Shown here in pieces: positions 49,715 to 59,127 of a stretch of 64,000 bases of DNA. Origin of the DNA: Runella salmonicolor (GTDB lineage Bacteria; Bacteroidota; Bacteroidia; Cytophagales; Spirosomataceae); contig NZ_JAMZEL010000006.1 of assembly GCF_024158025.1 (NCBI RefSeq), forward strand, positions 1 through 64,000. The letters are read 5' to 3'. The notes under the pieces are model-generated. The model saw only the letters and a program-made list of their open reading frames with translations. It was not told the origin of the DNA and made no database searches. A program made the translations under genes and the position numbers. Positions within the stretch are counted from its first letter, which is position 1. Each line of letters opens with the position of its first letter.

Positions 49715-51241
49715 TTATTCCCATTCAATCGTAGCGGGAGGTTTTGACGAAATATCATACACCACGCGGTTAACACCTTTAACTCGGTTAATGATTTCGT
49801 TGGAAACATCTGCCAAAAAATCGTAAGGTAAGTGTGCCCAGTCGGCAGTCATCCCATCGACCGATGTCACGGCCCGTAGTGCCACTACGCGCTCATAGGT
49901 GCGCTCATCACCCATTACTCCTACGCTTTGGATAGGAAGCAACATAGCGCCCGCCTGCCATACTTGATCGTATAAGCCACGGGTTTTGAGACCGTTGATA
50001 AATATAGCGTCAACTTCCTGTAAAATGGCTACTTTTTCGGCGGTAATATCACCCAAAATCCGAATAGCAAGCCCTGGACCGGGAAAAGGATGGCGTTTCA
50101 AAATGGTTTCTGGAAGCTCTAAAGTGCGGCCTACGGCCCTTACTTCGTCTTTAAAAAGCGTATTGAGTGGCTCCACGATTTTTAGCTTCATATAATCGGG
50201 CAAACCTCCTACGTTGTGGTGTGATTTGATGGTTGCCGAAGGCCCTTTGACCGAAACCGACTCAATCACATCGGGGTAAATGGTGCCTTGGCCGAGCCAT
50301 TTTACATCTTCAATCAAATGGGCTTCTTGGTCAAAAATATCAATGAAGGCCTTACCGATGGCCTTGCGCTTGGCTTCGGGGTCGGTGAGGCCCGCTAGTA
50401 CGCCATAAAAATGCGCTTTGGCATCTACGCCTTTGATATTCAGCCCCATATCTAAGTATGAGTGCAGTACGCTTTCGTATTCGTCTTTGCGTAACAGACC
50501 GTTATCTACAAAAATACAGTATAGATTTTTTCCGATTGCGTGGTGGACCAACGACGCCGCCACCGTCGAGTCAACACCGCCTGAGAGGGCCATCACCACT
50601 TTGTCATTGCCAAGCCGGGCTTTGAGGTCGGCGATGGTGCTTTCCACAAACGAGGCCGCTGTCCAATCTTGCGCACAGCCGCAAATGTCTACCACAAAGT
50701 TTTTGAGAATATTTTTTCCTTCTACTGAGTGTGTCACTTCGGGGTGGAACTGAATTCCGTAGGTTTGCTCGCCCTCGATATGAAAAGCTGCCACCTTGAC
50801 GGAGTCGGTTTCGCCGATGATTTTGAACGATTCAGGAACCGAAACGATGGTATCACCATGTGACATCCACACTTGGGTAATCGGGGAGACCGTATCCAAC
50901 AGCGCTGAATGTGAATGATGCGTGAGCATGGCCCGGCCATACTCGCGGTGTTTGGAGGCTTTGACTTCGCCGCCCAGCGTGTGGGCGAGCAGTTGCGCTC
51001 CGTAGCACACCCCCAATAAGGGTACTTTGCCCCTGAATAAGCTCATATCTACCCGTGGCGAGCCTTCGTCTCGCACAGAATAGGGGCTTCCCGAAAGGAT
51101 AACTCCCTTAATATCAGGCGTAATTTCGGGGATTTTATTGAAGGGATGGATTTCGCAGTAAATATTAAGTTCGCGGACGCGTCGAGCGATGAGTTGGGTA
51201 AATTGCGAACCGAAATCAAGAATCAGAATTTGTTCGGACAT
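49715..51241 (-). CDS. guaA: GMP synthase (glutamine-hydrolysing)
   Basis: A 508-residue GuaA that aminates XMP to GMP. The class I amidotransferase domain has nucleophile C79 in GVCYGAQLLAHTLGG, and H166 with E168 in GIQFHPEVTHS. The ATP pyrophosphatase P-loop is ALSGGVDSTVAASL (SGGVDS 220-225), and the dimerisation domain carries RHPFPGPGLAIRILG. It ends in the conserved KPPATIEWE. Start at 51241 (MSEQILIL) fits the family better than an in-frame ATG at 51262. A -7 box lies at 51267-51260. Confidence 0.98.
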   Translation of the reverse strand: MSEQILILDFGSQFTQLIARRVRELNIYCEIHPFNKIPEITPDIKGVILSGSPYSVRDEGSPRVDMSLFRGKVPLLGVCYGAQLLAHTLGGEVKASKHREYGRAMLTHHSHSALLDTVSPITQVWMSHGDTIVSVPESFKIIGETDSVKVAAFHIEGEQTYGIQFHPEVTHSVEGKNILKNFVVDICGCAQDWTAASFVESTIADLKARLGNDKVVMALSGGVDSTVAASLVHHAIGKNLYCIFVDNGLLRKDEYESVLHSYLDMGLNIKGVDAKAHFYGVLAGLTDPEAKRKAIGKAFIDIFDQEAHLIEDVKWLGQGTIYPDVIESVSVKGPSATIKSHHNVGGLPDYMKLKIVEPLNTLFKDEVRAVGRTLELPETILKRHPFPGPGLAIRILGDITAEKVAILQEVDAIFINGLKTRGLYDQVWQAGAMLLPIQSVGVMGDERTYERVVALRAVTSVDGMTADWAHLPYDFLADVSNEIINRVKGVNRVVYDISSKPPATIEWE

Positions 51242-51259
51242 AGACGTGTTTCTAAGGTG

Positions 51260-51267
51260 CAAAGGTA
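51260..51267 (-). promoter_or_regulatory. -7 element of guaA
   Basis: TACCTTTG on the minus strand fits TAnnTTTG; transcription would begin about 12 bases before the ATG. No good TTG element is at the normal spacing (the nearest is 14 bases upstream), so the call is tentative. Confidence 0.4.
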
Positions 51268-51334
51268 AAAAAAAGGATGTACAATGCCTTATGGGTTGAA
51301 ATTTCTTTGTATTTTCGCTAAAAATAGACCCGTT

Positions 51335-51895
51335 ATGGTGCCTGCAATTTCATCTTCTTTTACCGCTGAGGAATACCTCTCCTTCGAACGGGCAAGTCAG
51401 CATCGGCATGAATTTATTTACAATACCCTCATTGAAAGGGCTGGAGCTACCAAAATTCACAATTATATTACTATAGCGTTATTTGGTTTACTTTGCAATC
51501 TACTGAGAGGAACCGATTTTGAAGTTTTAGGCAGTGATATGCGCGTTTTTAATCCTCAGAACGGCAGCTATTTTTACCCAGATATTGTGATAAGCGACGG
51601 CGAAGCAAAAACAATAGAAAATGATAACCTGATTAATCCGGTTTTGGTGATTGAAGTGGCTTCTACTTCCACGGCGGTGTTTGACAAAACCGATAAATTC
51701 ATTGCGTATCGCAGCATTGAAACGCTGAAAGAATATGTACTGGTTTCTACACAACTGCCTCAAATGGAAGTGTTTCGCAAAAATGACAAAGGAGAATGGA
51801 GCGTAGAAACCGTGCATGGATTAGACAAAACGGCTCACTTTCAGTCGGTTGATGTATCAGTTTTACTGAAAGATGTTTTTGAAAAAGTATTTTAA
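51335..51895 (+). CDS. Uma2 family (DUF820) putative endonuclease
   Basis: A 186-residue protein of the Uma2 family, a restriction-endonuclease-like PD-(D/E)XK fold. FTAEEYLSFERASQHRHEFIYNTL, DMRVFNPQNGSYFYPDIVI (Asp of the active site) and NPVLVIEVASTSTAVFDKTDKFIAYRSIETLKEYVLVS (split: PVLVIEVAS, FDKTDKFIAYR, LKEYVLVS) are typical. The biological role of the family is unclear. The start at 51335 (MVPAISSS) is preferred over 51284. It overlaps the 3' end of the convergent response-regulator gene by four bases. Confidence 0.9.
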   Translation: MVPAISSSFTAEEYLSFERASQHRHEFIYNTLIERAGATKIHNYITIALFGLLCNLLRGTDFEVLGSDMRVFNPQNGSYFYPDIVISDGEAKTIENDNLINPVLVIEVASTSTAVFDKTDKFIAYRSIETLKEYVLVSTQLPQMEVFRKNDKGEWSVETVHGLDKTAHFQSVDVSVLLKDVFEKVF

Positions 51896-52653
51896 ACTCC
51901 GCCCCTGCCCGGCACATTAAACTGCTCCACCAGCCAATCGCGCTTTTGCTTCGTAACGGGCACCTGAGCCCCGTCAGACATCAACAGATATCCGCCTTCC
52001 TGTTTTACGATTTTTCGTAAAAAATGCGGATTGATGAGGTGTGAATGATGCACCCTCACAAACCCGTTGGGCTCCAATGCCTGTTCGATTTCTTTGAGCG
52101 TACGACAAATAACGAGTTTTCGACCGTCGGTCAGGTGAAAATGCGTGTAGCTTGTGTCGGCCATGCAGCGAACAATCTGACTTATTTCGATGATTTCGTG
52201 GCCTTCGTTGGTCGGAAGCGCCATGCGCTGTGGCGGTGTCTTGGGGGCTAAATGTTCGTGAAAGGTTTGTATTTGAGGGAGTTGTAGCTGCTTGATTTTC
52301 TTCTGTTGCCAGCTGACAAGCGCATCTTTCAGCTCACTTTCTTCGATGGGTTTGAGCAGATAATTCAACGCACTGACTCGAAATGCCCGCAGGGCGTATT
52401 GGTCGTAAGCTGTGGTGAAAATAACGTCAAAGTGAAATTCATCAAACTGTTGTAGCAAATCAAAGCCATTGAGGCGTGGCATTTCAATGTCTAAAAACAA
52501 AATGTCAAATGACGTAACGCGCATAAACTCCACTGCCGCTTCGGGTTGGTTAAACTTCGCCAAAATCTGTACGCCCATATTGAGGCGTTTGAGTTTCATT
52601 TCCAGCACTTCGGTGGCGGGTTTTTCGTCGTCAATCAAAATGGCGCGTATCAT
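51892..52653 (-). CDS. LytTR-type response regulator
   Basis: A 253-residue regulator. The receiver domain (1-120) has D8/D9 in LIDDEKPA and phosphoacceptor D55 in LFLDIEMPRLNG. The LytTR DNA-binding domain (about 150-250) begins after a linker and includes GFVRVHHSHLINPHFLRKIVKQEGGYLLMSDG (split: VRVHHSHLINP, GGYLLMSDG). It is the partner of the sensor kinase encoded immediately upstream (three-base gap). A direct repeat in front of the divergent OmpA gene (54793-54830) is a candidate target. Confidence 0.95.
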   Translation of the reverse strand: MIRAILIDDEKPATEVLEMKLKRLNMGVQILAKFNQPEAAVEFMRVTSFDILFLDIEMPRLNGFDLLQQFDEFHFDVIFTTAYDQYALRAFRVSALNYLLKPIEESELKDALVSWQQKKIKQLQLPQIQTFHEHLAPKTPPQRMALPTNEGHEIIEISQIVRCMADTSYTHFHLTDGRKLVICRTLKEIEQALEPNGFVRVHHSHLINPHFLRKIVKQEGGYLLMSDGAQVPVTKQKRDWLVEQFNVPGRGGV

Positions 52654-52656
52654 GGC

Positions 52657-54651
52657 TTAGGTTTCATTAGTAGGTTCATCCAATAAATTGTATACAATTC
52701 GAACCAACGTTCCCGTTTCTTTTTCGCGCTGTAAATCATTAATTTCGATGGAAAGTTGATTCGGATAATTTCGGTTAAAGAGCGCAATGCGCTGCTGCGT
52801 AATGTCCATACCGTACGATTTTCGTTTTACTGAGGAGCGGCTCCGCATCTCCGCCGATTTTTTTCGGCCAATCCCGTTGTCTTCGATTTCAAACTCAACC
52901 CGATGCCCATCGACCAGTCGAACGCGTATTTGTAAATTTTTAGTGGGTTTATCAGAAGGCATTAGGCCGTGCCAGATGGCATTCTCGACAAACGGTTGTA
53001 ACAACAACGGCGGAATGATGAGGCGTTGGGTATCCACGGTTTCGGCTACTTCGATGGAATACGTAAAACCCTCGCCCAAGCGCGTAGCTTCAATGTCTAG
53101 ATAATACCGCAGTGCGGTCAGTTCTTCTTCCAATAAAATAGATTCTTCGCGCGAGTGGTTGAGAATCATCCGCAATAATTTGGAAAATTTTGCCAAGTAG
53201 CTCGTCGCTTTGTGTTCGTCATTGGATAAAATCAAATATTCCAAGGAATTGAGGCTGTTGAACAAAAAATGCGGATTCATTTGGCTGCGCAAGGCCAGCA
53301 TTTCGGTTTCGGCCATGCGCTTTTCATAAAATGATTTGTGCTGAAGTTCTTCATAATAAGCTAGTTGGCTTTCGGTTTTTTCTTTTTCCAACAAACGGTA
53401 ACGGTGAGCAAGGGCCAACGAAAGCACGATGATTTCGGCCACCACGGCAAACGACAGCGTTAATAAATCATCCACATTAGCGGGAAGTTTGACGCCTTTC
53501 AGAATCACTTCTCCTGCCCTTAGCCATGCTAATATTCCAAACAATCCCAACATAGAATTGGCCCAAATCACGTACGGAACCATCGGCGAGCGCACACTTC
53601 GACTCATCCAAATCAGCGTAAAGATATAAATCGGTAAAGCAATGAACCGACCACCCCAAAACGAAAATTGCTGGAAGCCACCGTCGTTTGTCAATAACAT
53701 AACCGTGATGTAGACAAACCCATAGCCCGTCAGCAAAAGCGCCAAGCGGCGAAACCACCGCTGCATGAGTGGATGGTTTTTGGCGAGGTCGAGTAGTTCG
53801 GTCATAAACAACAAATACGCCCCGATGCCCCACCAAAGCAGCGATTCCATCAGATGACTTTTGAGCAGGGGCCATTCGCCAAGGCTGTGACCAATAGGCG
53901 TATAAGCGCGAGTTTTGAGCAACGAAAACAAAAAACCGCACAAGATATAGGCCCAATAATAGGCGTAAATTCGTTGGCGATATTTGAGATACAACAATCC
54001 TACAAACAACACAGCAAGCGCCAACGCGCCCTGAATCCAGCTTCGGTATTGAAATTCGGGCAGGTTGCGGCGGTATTCATGCAGGGTCTTTTTTAGGTAA
54101 AAGGACTCTTTTTCGAGCTGTAAGCGAAACGATGGCTTCGGGGATTGGGTGCCCGTCCAAAAAGGCAAAATACCAGTATAGTTAGAAAGTTGGGCCAGTA
54201 GGTCAAAGGTCGCGCCTTTGGGGAAAATCACGGGAATATAGCGGTCATCTTCGGGAAGCGCCCATTGGGAGGAAGGCGTCATGTAGCCACTCCTATGCGC
54301 GCTTATTTGGCCATTGTAGGCCACGTAAAAAACAACGATTTGGTTGGCTGAATGTACATTGATATAGATGGTTTGGGCAGTATCGGTATCGTTATGGACC
54401 CGAAAATGCAGCCAATGGATGCGCTCGGTGTAGGTGGGAGACTGGGGCGTTAGGCGTTGCCAGTTGGAAAACTGATTGGTAAAAAAATGCGATGAAATCT
54501 GTCGTTTTTCGCGTAGGGGAGTAGTGGTAAACACGGCCTTTTCAAAGAGCATTCGATGCTCTTTGAATTCACTCAAACGTAGGGTGTCGGGCTGGGCTTT
54601 GGCATAAAACGCAATCAAAATGCCAACCAGAAATAAAAGGCGGCCAACCAT
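52657..54651 (-). CDS. Sensor histidine kinase, LytS type with 7TMR-DISM sensor
   Basis: A 664-residue sensor. A signal peptide (1-19) precedes a periplasmic 7TMR-DISMED2 domain (about 20-180). Seven membrane segments follow (about 205-420), then a short coiled coil and the LytS-type kinase: H461 in QMNPHFLFNSLNSLEYL, PPLLLQPFVENAIWHG, EDNGIGR. It would phosphorylate the LytTR regulator encoded next. The ligand is unknown; DISM domains often bind carbohydrates or other small molecules. The gene is divergent from the OmpA-family gene. Confidence 0.95.
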   Translation of the reverse strand: MVGRLLFLVGILIAFYAKAQPDTLRLSEFKEHRMLFEKAVFTTTPLREKRQISSHFFTNQFSNWQRLTPQSPTYTERIHWLHFRVHNDTDTAQTIYINVHSANQIVVFYVAYNGQISAHRSGYMTPSSQWALPEDDRYIPVIFPKGATFDLLAQLSNYTGILPFWTGTQSPKPSFRLQLEKESFYLKKTLHEYRRNLPEFQYRSWIQGALALAVLFVGLLYLKYRQRIYAYYWAYILCGFLFSLLKTRAYTPIGHSLGEWPLLKSHLMESLLWWGIGAYLLFMTELLDLAKNHPLMQRWFRRLALLLTGYGFVYITVMLLTNDGGFQQFSFWGGRFIALPIYIFTLIWMSRSVRSPMVPYVIWANSMLGLFGILAWLRAGEVILKGVKLPANVDDLLTLSFAVVAEIIVLSLALAHRYRLLEKEKTESQLAYYEELQHKSFYEKRMAETEMLALRSQMNPHFLFNSLNSLEYLILSNDEHKATSYLAKFSKLLRMILNHSREESILLEEELTALRYYLDIEATRLGEGFTYSIEVAETVDTQRLIIPPLLLQPFVENAIWHGLMPSDKPTKNLQIRVRLVDGHRVEFEIEDNGIGRKKSAEMRSRSSVKRKSYGMDITQQRIALFNRNYPNQLSIEINDLQREKETGTLVRIVYNLLDEPTNET

Positions 54652-54792
54652 TAGCAGGCGGTGTTTTAGTTTTTTTCAAAGAAAACAAATTTTTTGTCAA
54701 TTCTGGCGCTTCATCTGACGGCTCGGGCATTTGAGTGTATCAAAAACGAATCTGACTTTATAGGCTTGTCTTTGTGGTTTCAGCGGTGGGTT

Positions 54793-54830
54793 ATTGACTC
54801 AAATCACCGCTTCATTGACCCAAATCCCGC
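54793..54830. promoter_or_regulatory. Direct repeat, candidate LytTR binding site
   Basis: ATTGACTCAAATCACCGC (54793-54810) is repeated as ATTGACCCAAATCCCGC (54814-54830), a 21-base period. LytTR-type regulators typically bind two direct repeats about 21-22 bases apart. The site lies in the 273-base space between the sensor gene and the OmpA gene. An inverted repeat AGCGGTG (54782-54788) / CACCGCT (54805-54811) overlaps it. Binding is inference. Confidence 0.45.
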
Positions 54831-54924
54831 ATGGGTGAAATGAAGCGCCCGTGTTTTGGTTAAAAGTGGCAAGTTTGGACGTTTAAATTAAGTCATTTTT
54901 ACTTATTCAACGGTCAAAATAAAG

Positions 54925-56301
54925 ATGATTACTAACGTACTCCACCACTTCTATTTTAAGGTTTTTTGCTTCACCATCATGGTTGCGATTTTCTTTGACG
55001 CTTCTGCTTTTGCCCAAATACGGGTCGAAAATCCCAAACGCACCACCGAACGCAGCGTAGAAGGCCGCGTCAACAGCCGCATTGACCAAGGTATCAACAA
55101 AGGATTGGATAAGGTGGAAGAAGGAATCGGCAATATTTTTAAAAAGAAAGACAAGAAACAGAAATCAGAATCTGGAAATGAGGAGCGGGATAACAACGAA
55201 AACCAGCAGGAGGCGTCGGAGGGAAATCAAACTTCAACAAACAGCTCAAGATCGAATATACCCCTCTCAAAGACAACCGAACCCAAAAACCTAAAAGCCT
55301 ATTCTAAATTTGATTTTGTAGCGGGCGAAAAAGTAGTCGCTATCGAAGATTTTAGCCAGGATGCCGTGGGTGATTTTCCCGCCAAGTGGAATACCAACGC
55401 CAGCGGTGAAGTGGTAACGCTTGACGGTCAGAGCGCCAAATTTTTACAATTTGCCAATAATGGTATTTTCTATCCCGAATTCGTCAAAGAGCTTCCCGAA
55501 AACTTCACAATGGAATTTGATATGGTGGTATCAGAAGATATGAGCACCAACATGACGGGGCTGAAAGTGGTTTTTCCCGAAATAAAAGAACGCAAGTTGA
55601 CCTTCGACCAAGATTTTGGTACCGCACCTCAGGCAGGCGTTGATATTCATCCTACTTCAACGCAGGAAGGAGGCAGCACCAGCGTATGGGTGTTTGACAA
55701 AGCCAACGAGAAAATTTTAGAAAATACCAATCCACTTGCGTGGAAAGCCAATGAAGTCAACCGAATTTCGATTTGGAAACAAAAGACGCGCTTGCGGATT
55801 TACGTCAACGAAAACAAGATTTGGGATATTCCGAAAGCGTTTGATAATACGCTCAAATATTCAATGCTTTTTGCTACCCATATTTTTGAAGGTACGGCCT
55901 ACTTAGCCAACCTCCGCGTTGCCGTCGGTGCGCCCGACACCCGCTCCAAGCTCATCACCGAAGGCAAATTTAGTACCACGGGTATTTTGTTTGATGTCAA
56001 TTCCGACAAAATAAAGCCTGAATCGTACGGCGTTTTGAAGGAACTGGGCACGGTATTGAAAGAAAACGCGACGGTGAAAGTGCGTATCATCGGTCATACC
56101 GATTCCGACGGTGAGGATGCCAAAAACCTCGATTTATCGAAACGCCGTGCGGCCTCTGTTAAAAATGCACTTCAATCAGAATTTGGCATTGAAGCTACCC
56201 GCATGGAAACCGACGGCAAGGGCGAAAGCCAGCCCGCCGCGCCCAACACAACATCAGAAGGAAAAGCCAATAACCGTCGCGTAGAATTTATCAAACTTTA
56301 A
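54925..56301 (+). CDS. OmpA-family outer-membrane protein
   Basis: A 458-residue exported protein. A signal peptide (about 1-31, ASAFAQ) is followed by a Lys/Glu/Asn-rich linker (about 60-120) and a beta-sandwich domain (about 140-340, with FDMVVSEDMSTNMTGLKVVF). The C-terminal OmpA domain (about 350-458) binds peptidoglycan: LFDVNSDKIKPESYGVLKELG, VRIIGHTDSDGEDAKNLDLSKRRAASV, GKANNRRVEF. It begins a run of five small secreted-protein genes on the + strand, opposite a LytTR sensor pair. Confidence 0.9.
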   Translation: MITNVLHHFYFKVFCFTIMVAIFFDASAFAQIRVENPKRTTERSVEGRVNSRIDQGINKGLDKVEEGIGNIFKKKDKKQKSESGNEERDNNENQQEASEGNQTSTNSSRSNIPLSKTTEPKNLKAYSKFDFVAGEKVVAIEDFSQDAVGDFPAKWNTNASGEVVTLDGQSAKFLQFANNGIFYPEFVKELPENFTMEFDMVVSEDMSTNMTGLKVVFPEIKERKLTFDQDFGTAPQAGVDIHPTSTQEGGSTSVWVFDKANEKILENTNPLAWKANEVNRISIWKQKTRLRIYVNENKIWDIPKAFDNTLKYSMLFATHIFEGTAYLANLRVAVGAPDTRSKLITEGKFSTTGILFDVNSDKIKPESYGVLKELGTVLKENATVKVRIIGHTDSDGEDAKNLDLSKRRAASVKNALQSEFGIEATRMETDGKGESQPAAPNTTSEGKANNRRVEFIKL

Positions 56302-56304
56302 ACA

Positions 56305-56577
56305 ATGAGTGTTATGAAAAAAATAATCGTTTTCGTTTGTCTTTTGGCCACGCTCTCGTGCCGAAAAAGCAACGTATTGGACCCCGCCCAGAATTGCGGC
56401 AAAGAATTGGAGCAATACACAACAGCCCTTGAAGAATTTTCAAAAGATCCCACCAACAAAGCCAAGTGCGAAGCGGTAAAAAAATCGCTGACTGGTATCA
56501 TTAACTCTTGCAGTATTTATACGGCTGCCCAACGAAAAATTTACGAAGATCAGCTCAAAGACACTACCTGCGATTAA
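56305..56577 (+). CDS. Small lipoprotein, function unknown
   Basis: A 90-residue protein starting three bases after the OmpA gene stop. A lipoprotein signal is evident: LLATLSC with the acylated Cys at about residue 19. The mature part has three further Cys (NCGKELEQY, KCEAVK, NSCSIYTAAQRKIYEDQ, DTTC). An alternative start at 56314 (MKKIIVF) is equally possible. Probably translated with the OmpA gene. Confidence 0.75.
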   Translation: MSVMKKIIVFVCLLATLSCRKSNVLDPAQNCGKELEQYTTALEEFSKDPTNKAKCEAVKKSLTGIINSCSIYTAAQRKIYEDQLKDTTCD

Positions 56578-56592
56578 TGCTTTTTAAGAATA

Positions 56593-57303
56593 ATGATGAA
56601 AAACCAAGGGACTGTTTTTAACCCAAAAATGATGCTCGTGCTGTTTTTTGCCTTTTTTTCGAAGGTGTGCATCGCCCAAGTGACGTTGGCCTATTGTACG
56701 CTCAACGGAGGCTGTAAGTTTTATCAAACCCAGTTGAGTTATAAGCAAGTAGATCTCATGATGAACTACCTCGGGGTCTTTGAAGAAAAAAAAGGAATCG
56801 TTGTGTTTTTTAAAAACAAATCGGGTGAAAATATATACTACGCTGATAACAAGCGCTCTGTGAGGGAGTTGCATGCTTATTTTGGCGGAAAAGGAGAGCC
56901 ATTCATTGCGAAAGGCGCGGTCTCGTCTCCGTTTGGAGACGCAACCATTCAACCCAACGACGGCGATTGGAAGGTGAGTACCACCCCCCCCGTTGTGAAG
57001 AATTGCCCTGCGGGCTTAGACGCACAAGCGAGCAAGCTGAACATTGTCAAAAGCGGCAAAAAGGTGTTCAAAAGGCCTTTTCAAATGCAAGAATTGCTCC
57101 CGCCGGGTTCGGTTGGACTAAATACGGAGCCAAATGCGTACCGGGGATTGATTCTCATAGAAAACCAACCGACTTTCAAAACCATTTATGAGGTTAAAGT
57201 CAAAAATCCAAACCTCATGGAAGGGGAGTTGAATTATTCGATTGCTATACCTAGCCAGCCTACATGTATTGTTAAAATAGACTTTACTTATACTCGGCAA
57301 TAG
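56593..57303 (+). CDS. Secreted protein, function unknown
   Basis: A 236-residue protein with a signal peptide (about 1-28, KVCIAQ), translated 15 bases after the lipoprotein gene. The mature part has several Cys and a mixed beta pattern (VTLAYCTLNGGCKFYQTQLSYKQVDL; IVVFFKNKSGENIYYADNKRSVRELHAYFG), with no family that I recognise. It is part of the secreted-protein run following the OmpA gene. Confidence 0.75.
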   Translation: MMKNQGTVFNPKMMLVLFFAFFSKVCIAQVTLAYCTLNGGCKFYQTQLSYKQVDLMMNYLGVFEEKKGIVVFFKNKSGENIYYADNKRSVRELHAYFGGKGEPFIAKGAVSSPFGDATIQPNDGDWKVSTTPPVVKNCPAGLDAQASKLNIVKSGKKVFKRPFQMQELLPPGSVGLNTEPNAYRGLILIENQPTFKTIYEVKVKNPNLMEGELNYSIAIPSQPTCIVKIDFTYTRQ

Positions 57304-57358
57304 GTTGATATTGATGGGGTTGGAGAGGTAAAAATTGTTATTGTAAATCAAAAAAGAA

Positions 57359-58033
57359 ATGAGAATCTACTCAATTATCAGTTTATTGATGGTTTGTTCT
57401 GTCCATATTCAAGCCCAAAACTGCCTGCTGACTTACCAAGACAAATACGACCAATTGCTGCCGCTGGAAATGATAAAAAAGCATTTTTGGGGAGATATGA
57501 GCAAAGCCAAAAAAGAATACACGGTCAACAAAACCCCAAAATACCGCAACCATGACACCTATGCGTACAGTTGGCCCAGCGACCGCACCCGCACCATGAA
57601 ACTAATGGGAAAAGAGATGACCGTGCCCGTCAGCAATCGCATCGGACTGACGTGGGTGGGCGACGATATGTTTAAGATGTCGAAAAACAAATCTGACCTC
57701 GAAAACTTTCGTTTTTTTTACCGCAATCTTACCCAAAAAGAACTTGACGAGGCATTTGGTAAAGCCGAAAAACAGGTGGAAAACAAAACCAACGCCACCA
57801 AAGAGCAAAAAGCCGCGGGCATGGGCATAGCCAAAGACATGGCCGCTGCCACCAAGTTTGAAAACGTGGCGGGCGTGGGAGAGGCCGCCGTTTGGAAATT
57901 GGGAGATAATGAGCTGATTGTACTTTTCAAAGGCTACACTTTTCAGGTCATTGCAGACGTGAGCAAAGACAAAGCCACTAACCTTGAACTAGCCAAGAAA
58001 TTGGCTGCCGAAGTAGTGGCAAAATGCAAATAA
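57359..58033 (+). CDS. Secreted protein, function unknown
   Basis: A 224-residue protein with a signal peptide (about 1-20, HIQAQ). The middle is Lys/Ala-rich and helical (QKELDEAFGKAEKQVENKTNATKEQKAAGMG), and the end reads VWKLGDNELIVLFKGYTFQVIADVSKDKATNLELAKKLA (split: VWKLGDNELIVLFKG, FQVIADVS). No known domain. It follows the previous gene by 55 bases and belongs to the same run. Confidence 0.75.
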   Translation: MRIYSIISLLMVCSVHIQAQNCLLTYQDKYDQLLPLEMIKKHFWGDMSKAKKEYTVNKTPKYRNHDTYAYSWPSDRTRTMKLMGKEMTVPVSNRIGLTWVGDDMFKMSKNKSDLENFRFFYRNLTQKELDEAFGKAEKQVENKTNATKEQKAAGMGIAKDMAAATKFENVAGVGEAAVWKLGDNELIVLFKGYTFQVIADVSKDKATNLELAKKLAAEVVAKCK

Positions 58034-58064
58034 TTTTTTTTTAAACGTTATCCAAAACTCATAC

Positions 58065-58547
58065 ATGATGAAAACAAATTCAAAATTTATTCTTTTGCTG
58101 TTGGCGATTATGTCGTTGTTTAGCGCCTGTAAATCAGACTCTTCAAGTGAAGATGAGCCGACGCCGTCAGGTACGAATTCTTTTACGGCAACCGTCGATG
58201 GCAAAAGTTGGAAAGCGACAAAAGCAAGCGGAGGCGTGGCCGTGGTTGGCGGCTTGCTGACCATCGTTGGAAAAATAGACGATGCCACCGAAATTTCTAT
58301 TCAGATGATTGGAAAAGATATTCAGACAGGAGTGGATTATCGGTTTGAGATTCCGGCCAATGAAACCAATAAAAATGCCAATTTGATTTATAAAAGGCAG
58401 AATAACCTGCTGTTAGCCAAAAGTGGAAAAATACGTTTTACGACCTTTACGAATAAGAAAATTGAAGGACAATTTGAAGCCCAAGCAAGCGATTTTATTA
58501 ATGCAACCGCAGAGATACAGTCGGGGGCGTTTACGATAAATTTGTAG
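58065..58547 (+). CDS. Small lipoprotein with DUF6252-like domain
   Basis: A 160-residue lipoprotein: the signal ends MSLFSAC with the acylated Cys, followed by a Ser/Asp/Glu linker. The mature beta-rich domain (NSFTATVDGKSWKATKASGG, GRIRFTTF-like stretch, FEAQASDFI) resembles Bacteroidota DUF6252-type domains. It is the last gene of the secreted run. Confidence 0.75.
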   Translation: MMKTNSKFILLLLAIMSLFSACKSDSSSEDEPTPSGTNSFTATVDGKSWKATKASGGVAVVGGLLTIVGKIDDATEISIQMIGKDIQTGVDYRFEIPANETNKNANLIYKRQNNLLLAKSGKIRFTTFTNKKIEGQFEAQASDFINATAEIQSGAFTINL

Positions 58548-58691
58548 TCCAAGTCTATGAAAGAGCGTTCATATTGCTGAGAATGATTACTTTTTCCCTG
58601 TTTTGGGATGTTTAAAGTACGTATTTATCATGCTTAATGTGTCCTATCTCTGTAAAACCTGTTAATTTTGGGGTTTTAAGGACCTTAAATC

Positions 58692-59108
58692 ATGAAAAAG
58701 GATATTTCTTTTACGCCCGTAACGGGTATTTATGTAACCATTGCTCGCCGCATCAATGAGCTTGACCAGCCAGAGTGGAATGTGTACCTCATTAACCGGA
58801 ATCCAACGCTGATAACCAACGTGTTTGTCACTTCACGGGGCTATTCTGGAGACGATGTAAAAAAGAAAGAAGAGCAGCAACGGACCTCCACCCTGCGGCA
58901 TTATTTTACCGAAATTGAAGCAGGGCAATCCGTGGTCGTGGAGCCGATTATGCCCGATGTGTTTCACCTCAACAATGAGTATTGGGTGAGTTATTATGTT
59001 GGTAACCAGATTTTTGATAAAAAATTCATCTTTGTTCCCGAGAGCATTGTAGAAGAAAACCTGGTTCCTATTGAAGAGTTAGGTTTAGACGGAGTTTTGC
59101 ACGAGTAA
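58692..59108 (+). CDS. Conserved cytoplasmic protein, function unknown
   Basis: A 138-residue protein without signal or membrane segment. It contains TPVTGIYVTIARRINELDQPEWNVYLINRNPTLITNVFVTSRGYS (split: YVTIARRIN, WNVYLINRN, VFVTSRGYS) and a beta-rich C-terminus ending LVPIEELGLDGVLHE. Similar small proteins occur in other Bacteroidota as I recall, sometimes with a misleading tRNA-synthetase label; no synthetase domain is here. A -7 box TAATTTTG lies at 58663-58670. Confidence 0.75.
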   Translation: MKKDISFTPVTGIYVTIARRINELDQPEWNVYLINRNPTLITNVFVTSRGYSGDDVKKKEEQQRTSTLRHYFTEIEAGQSVVVEPIMPDVFHLNNEYWVSYYVGNQIFDKKFIFVPESIVEENLVPIEELGLDGVLHE

Positions 59109-59127
59109 TCTTAGTTTGAGGCATTAG

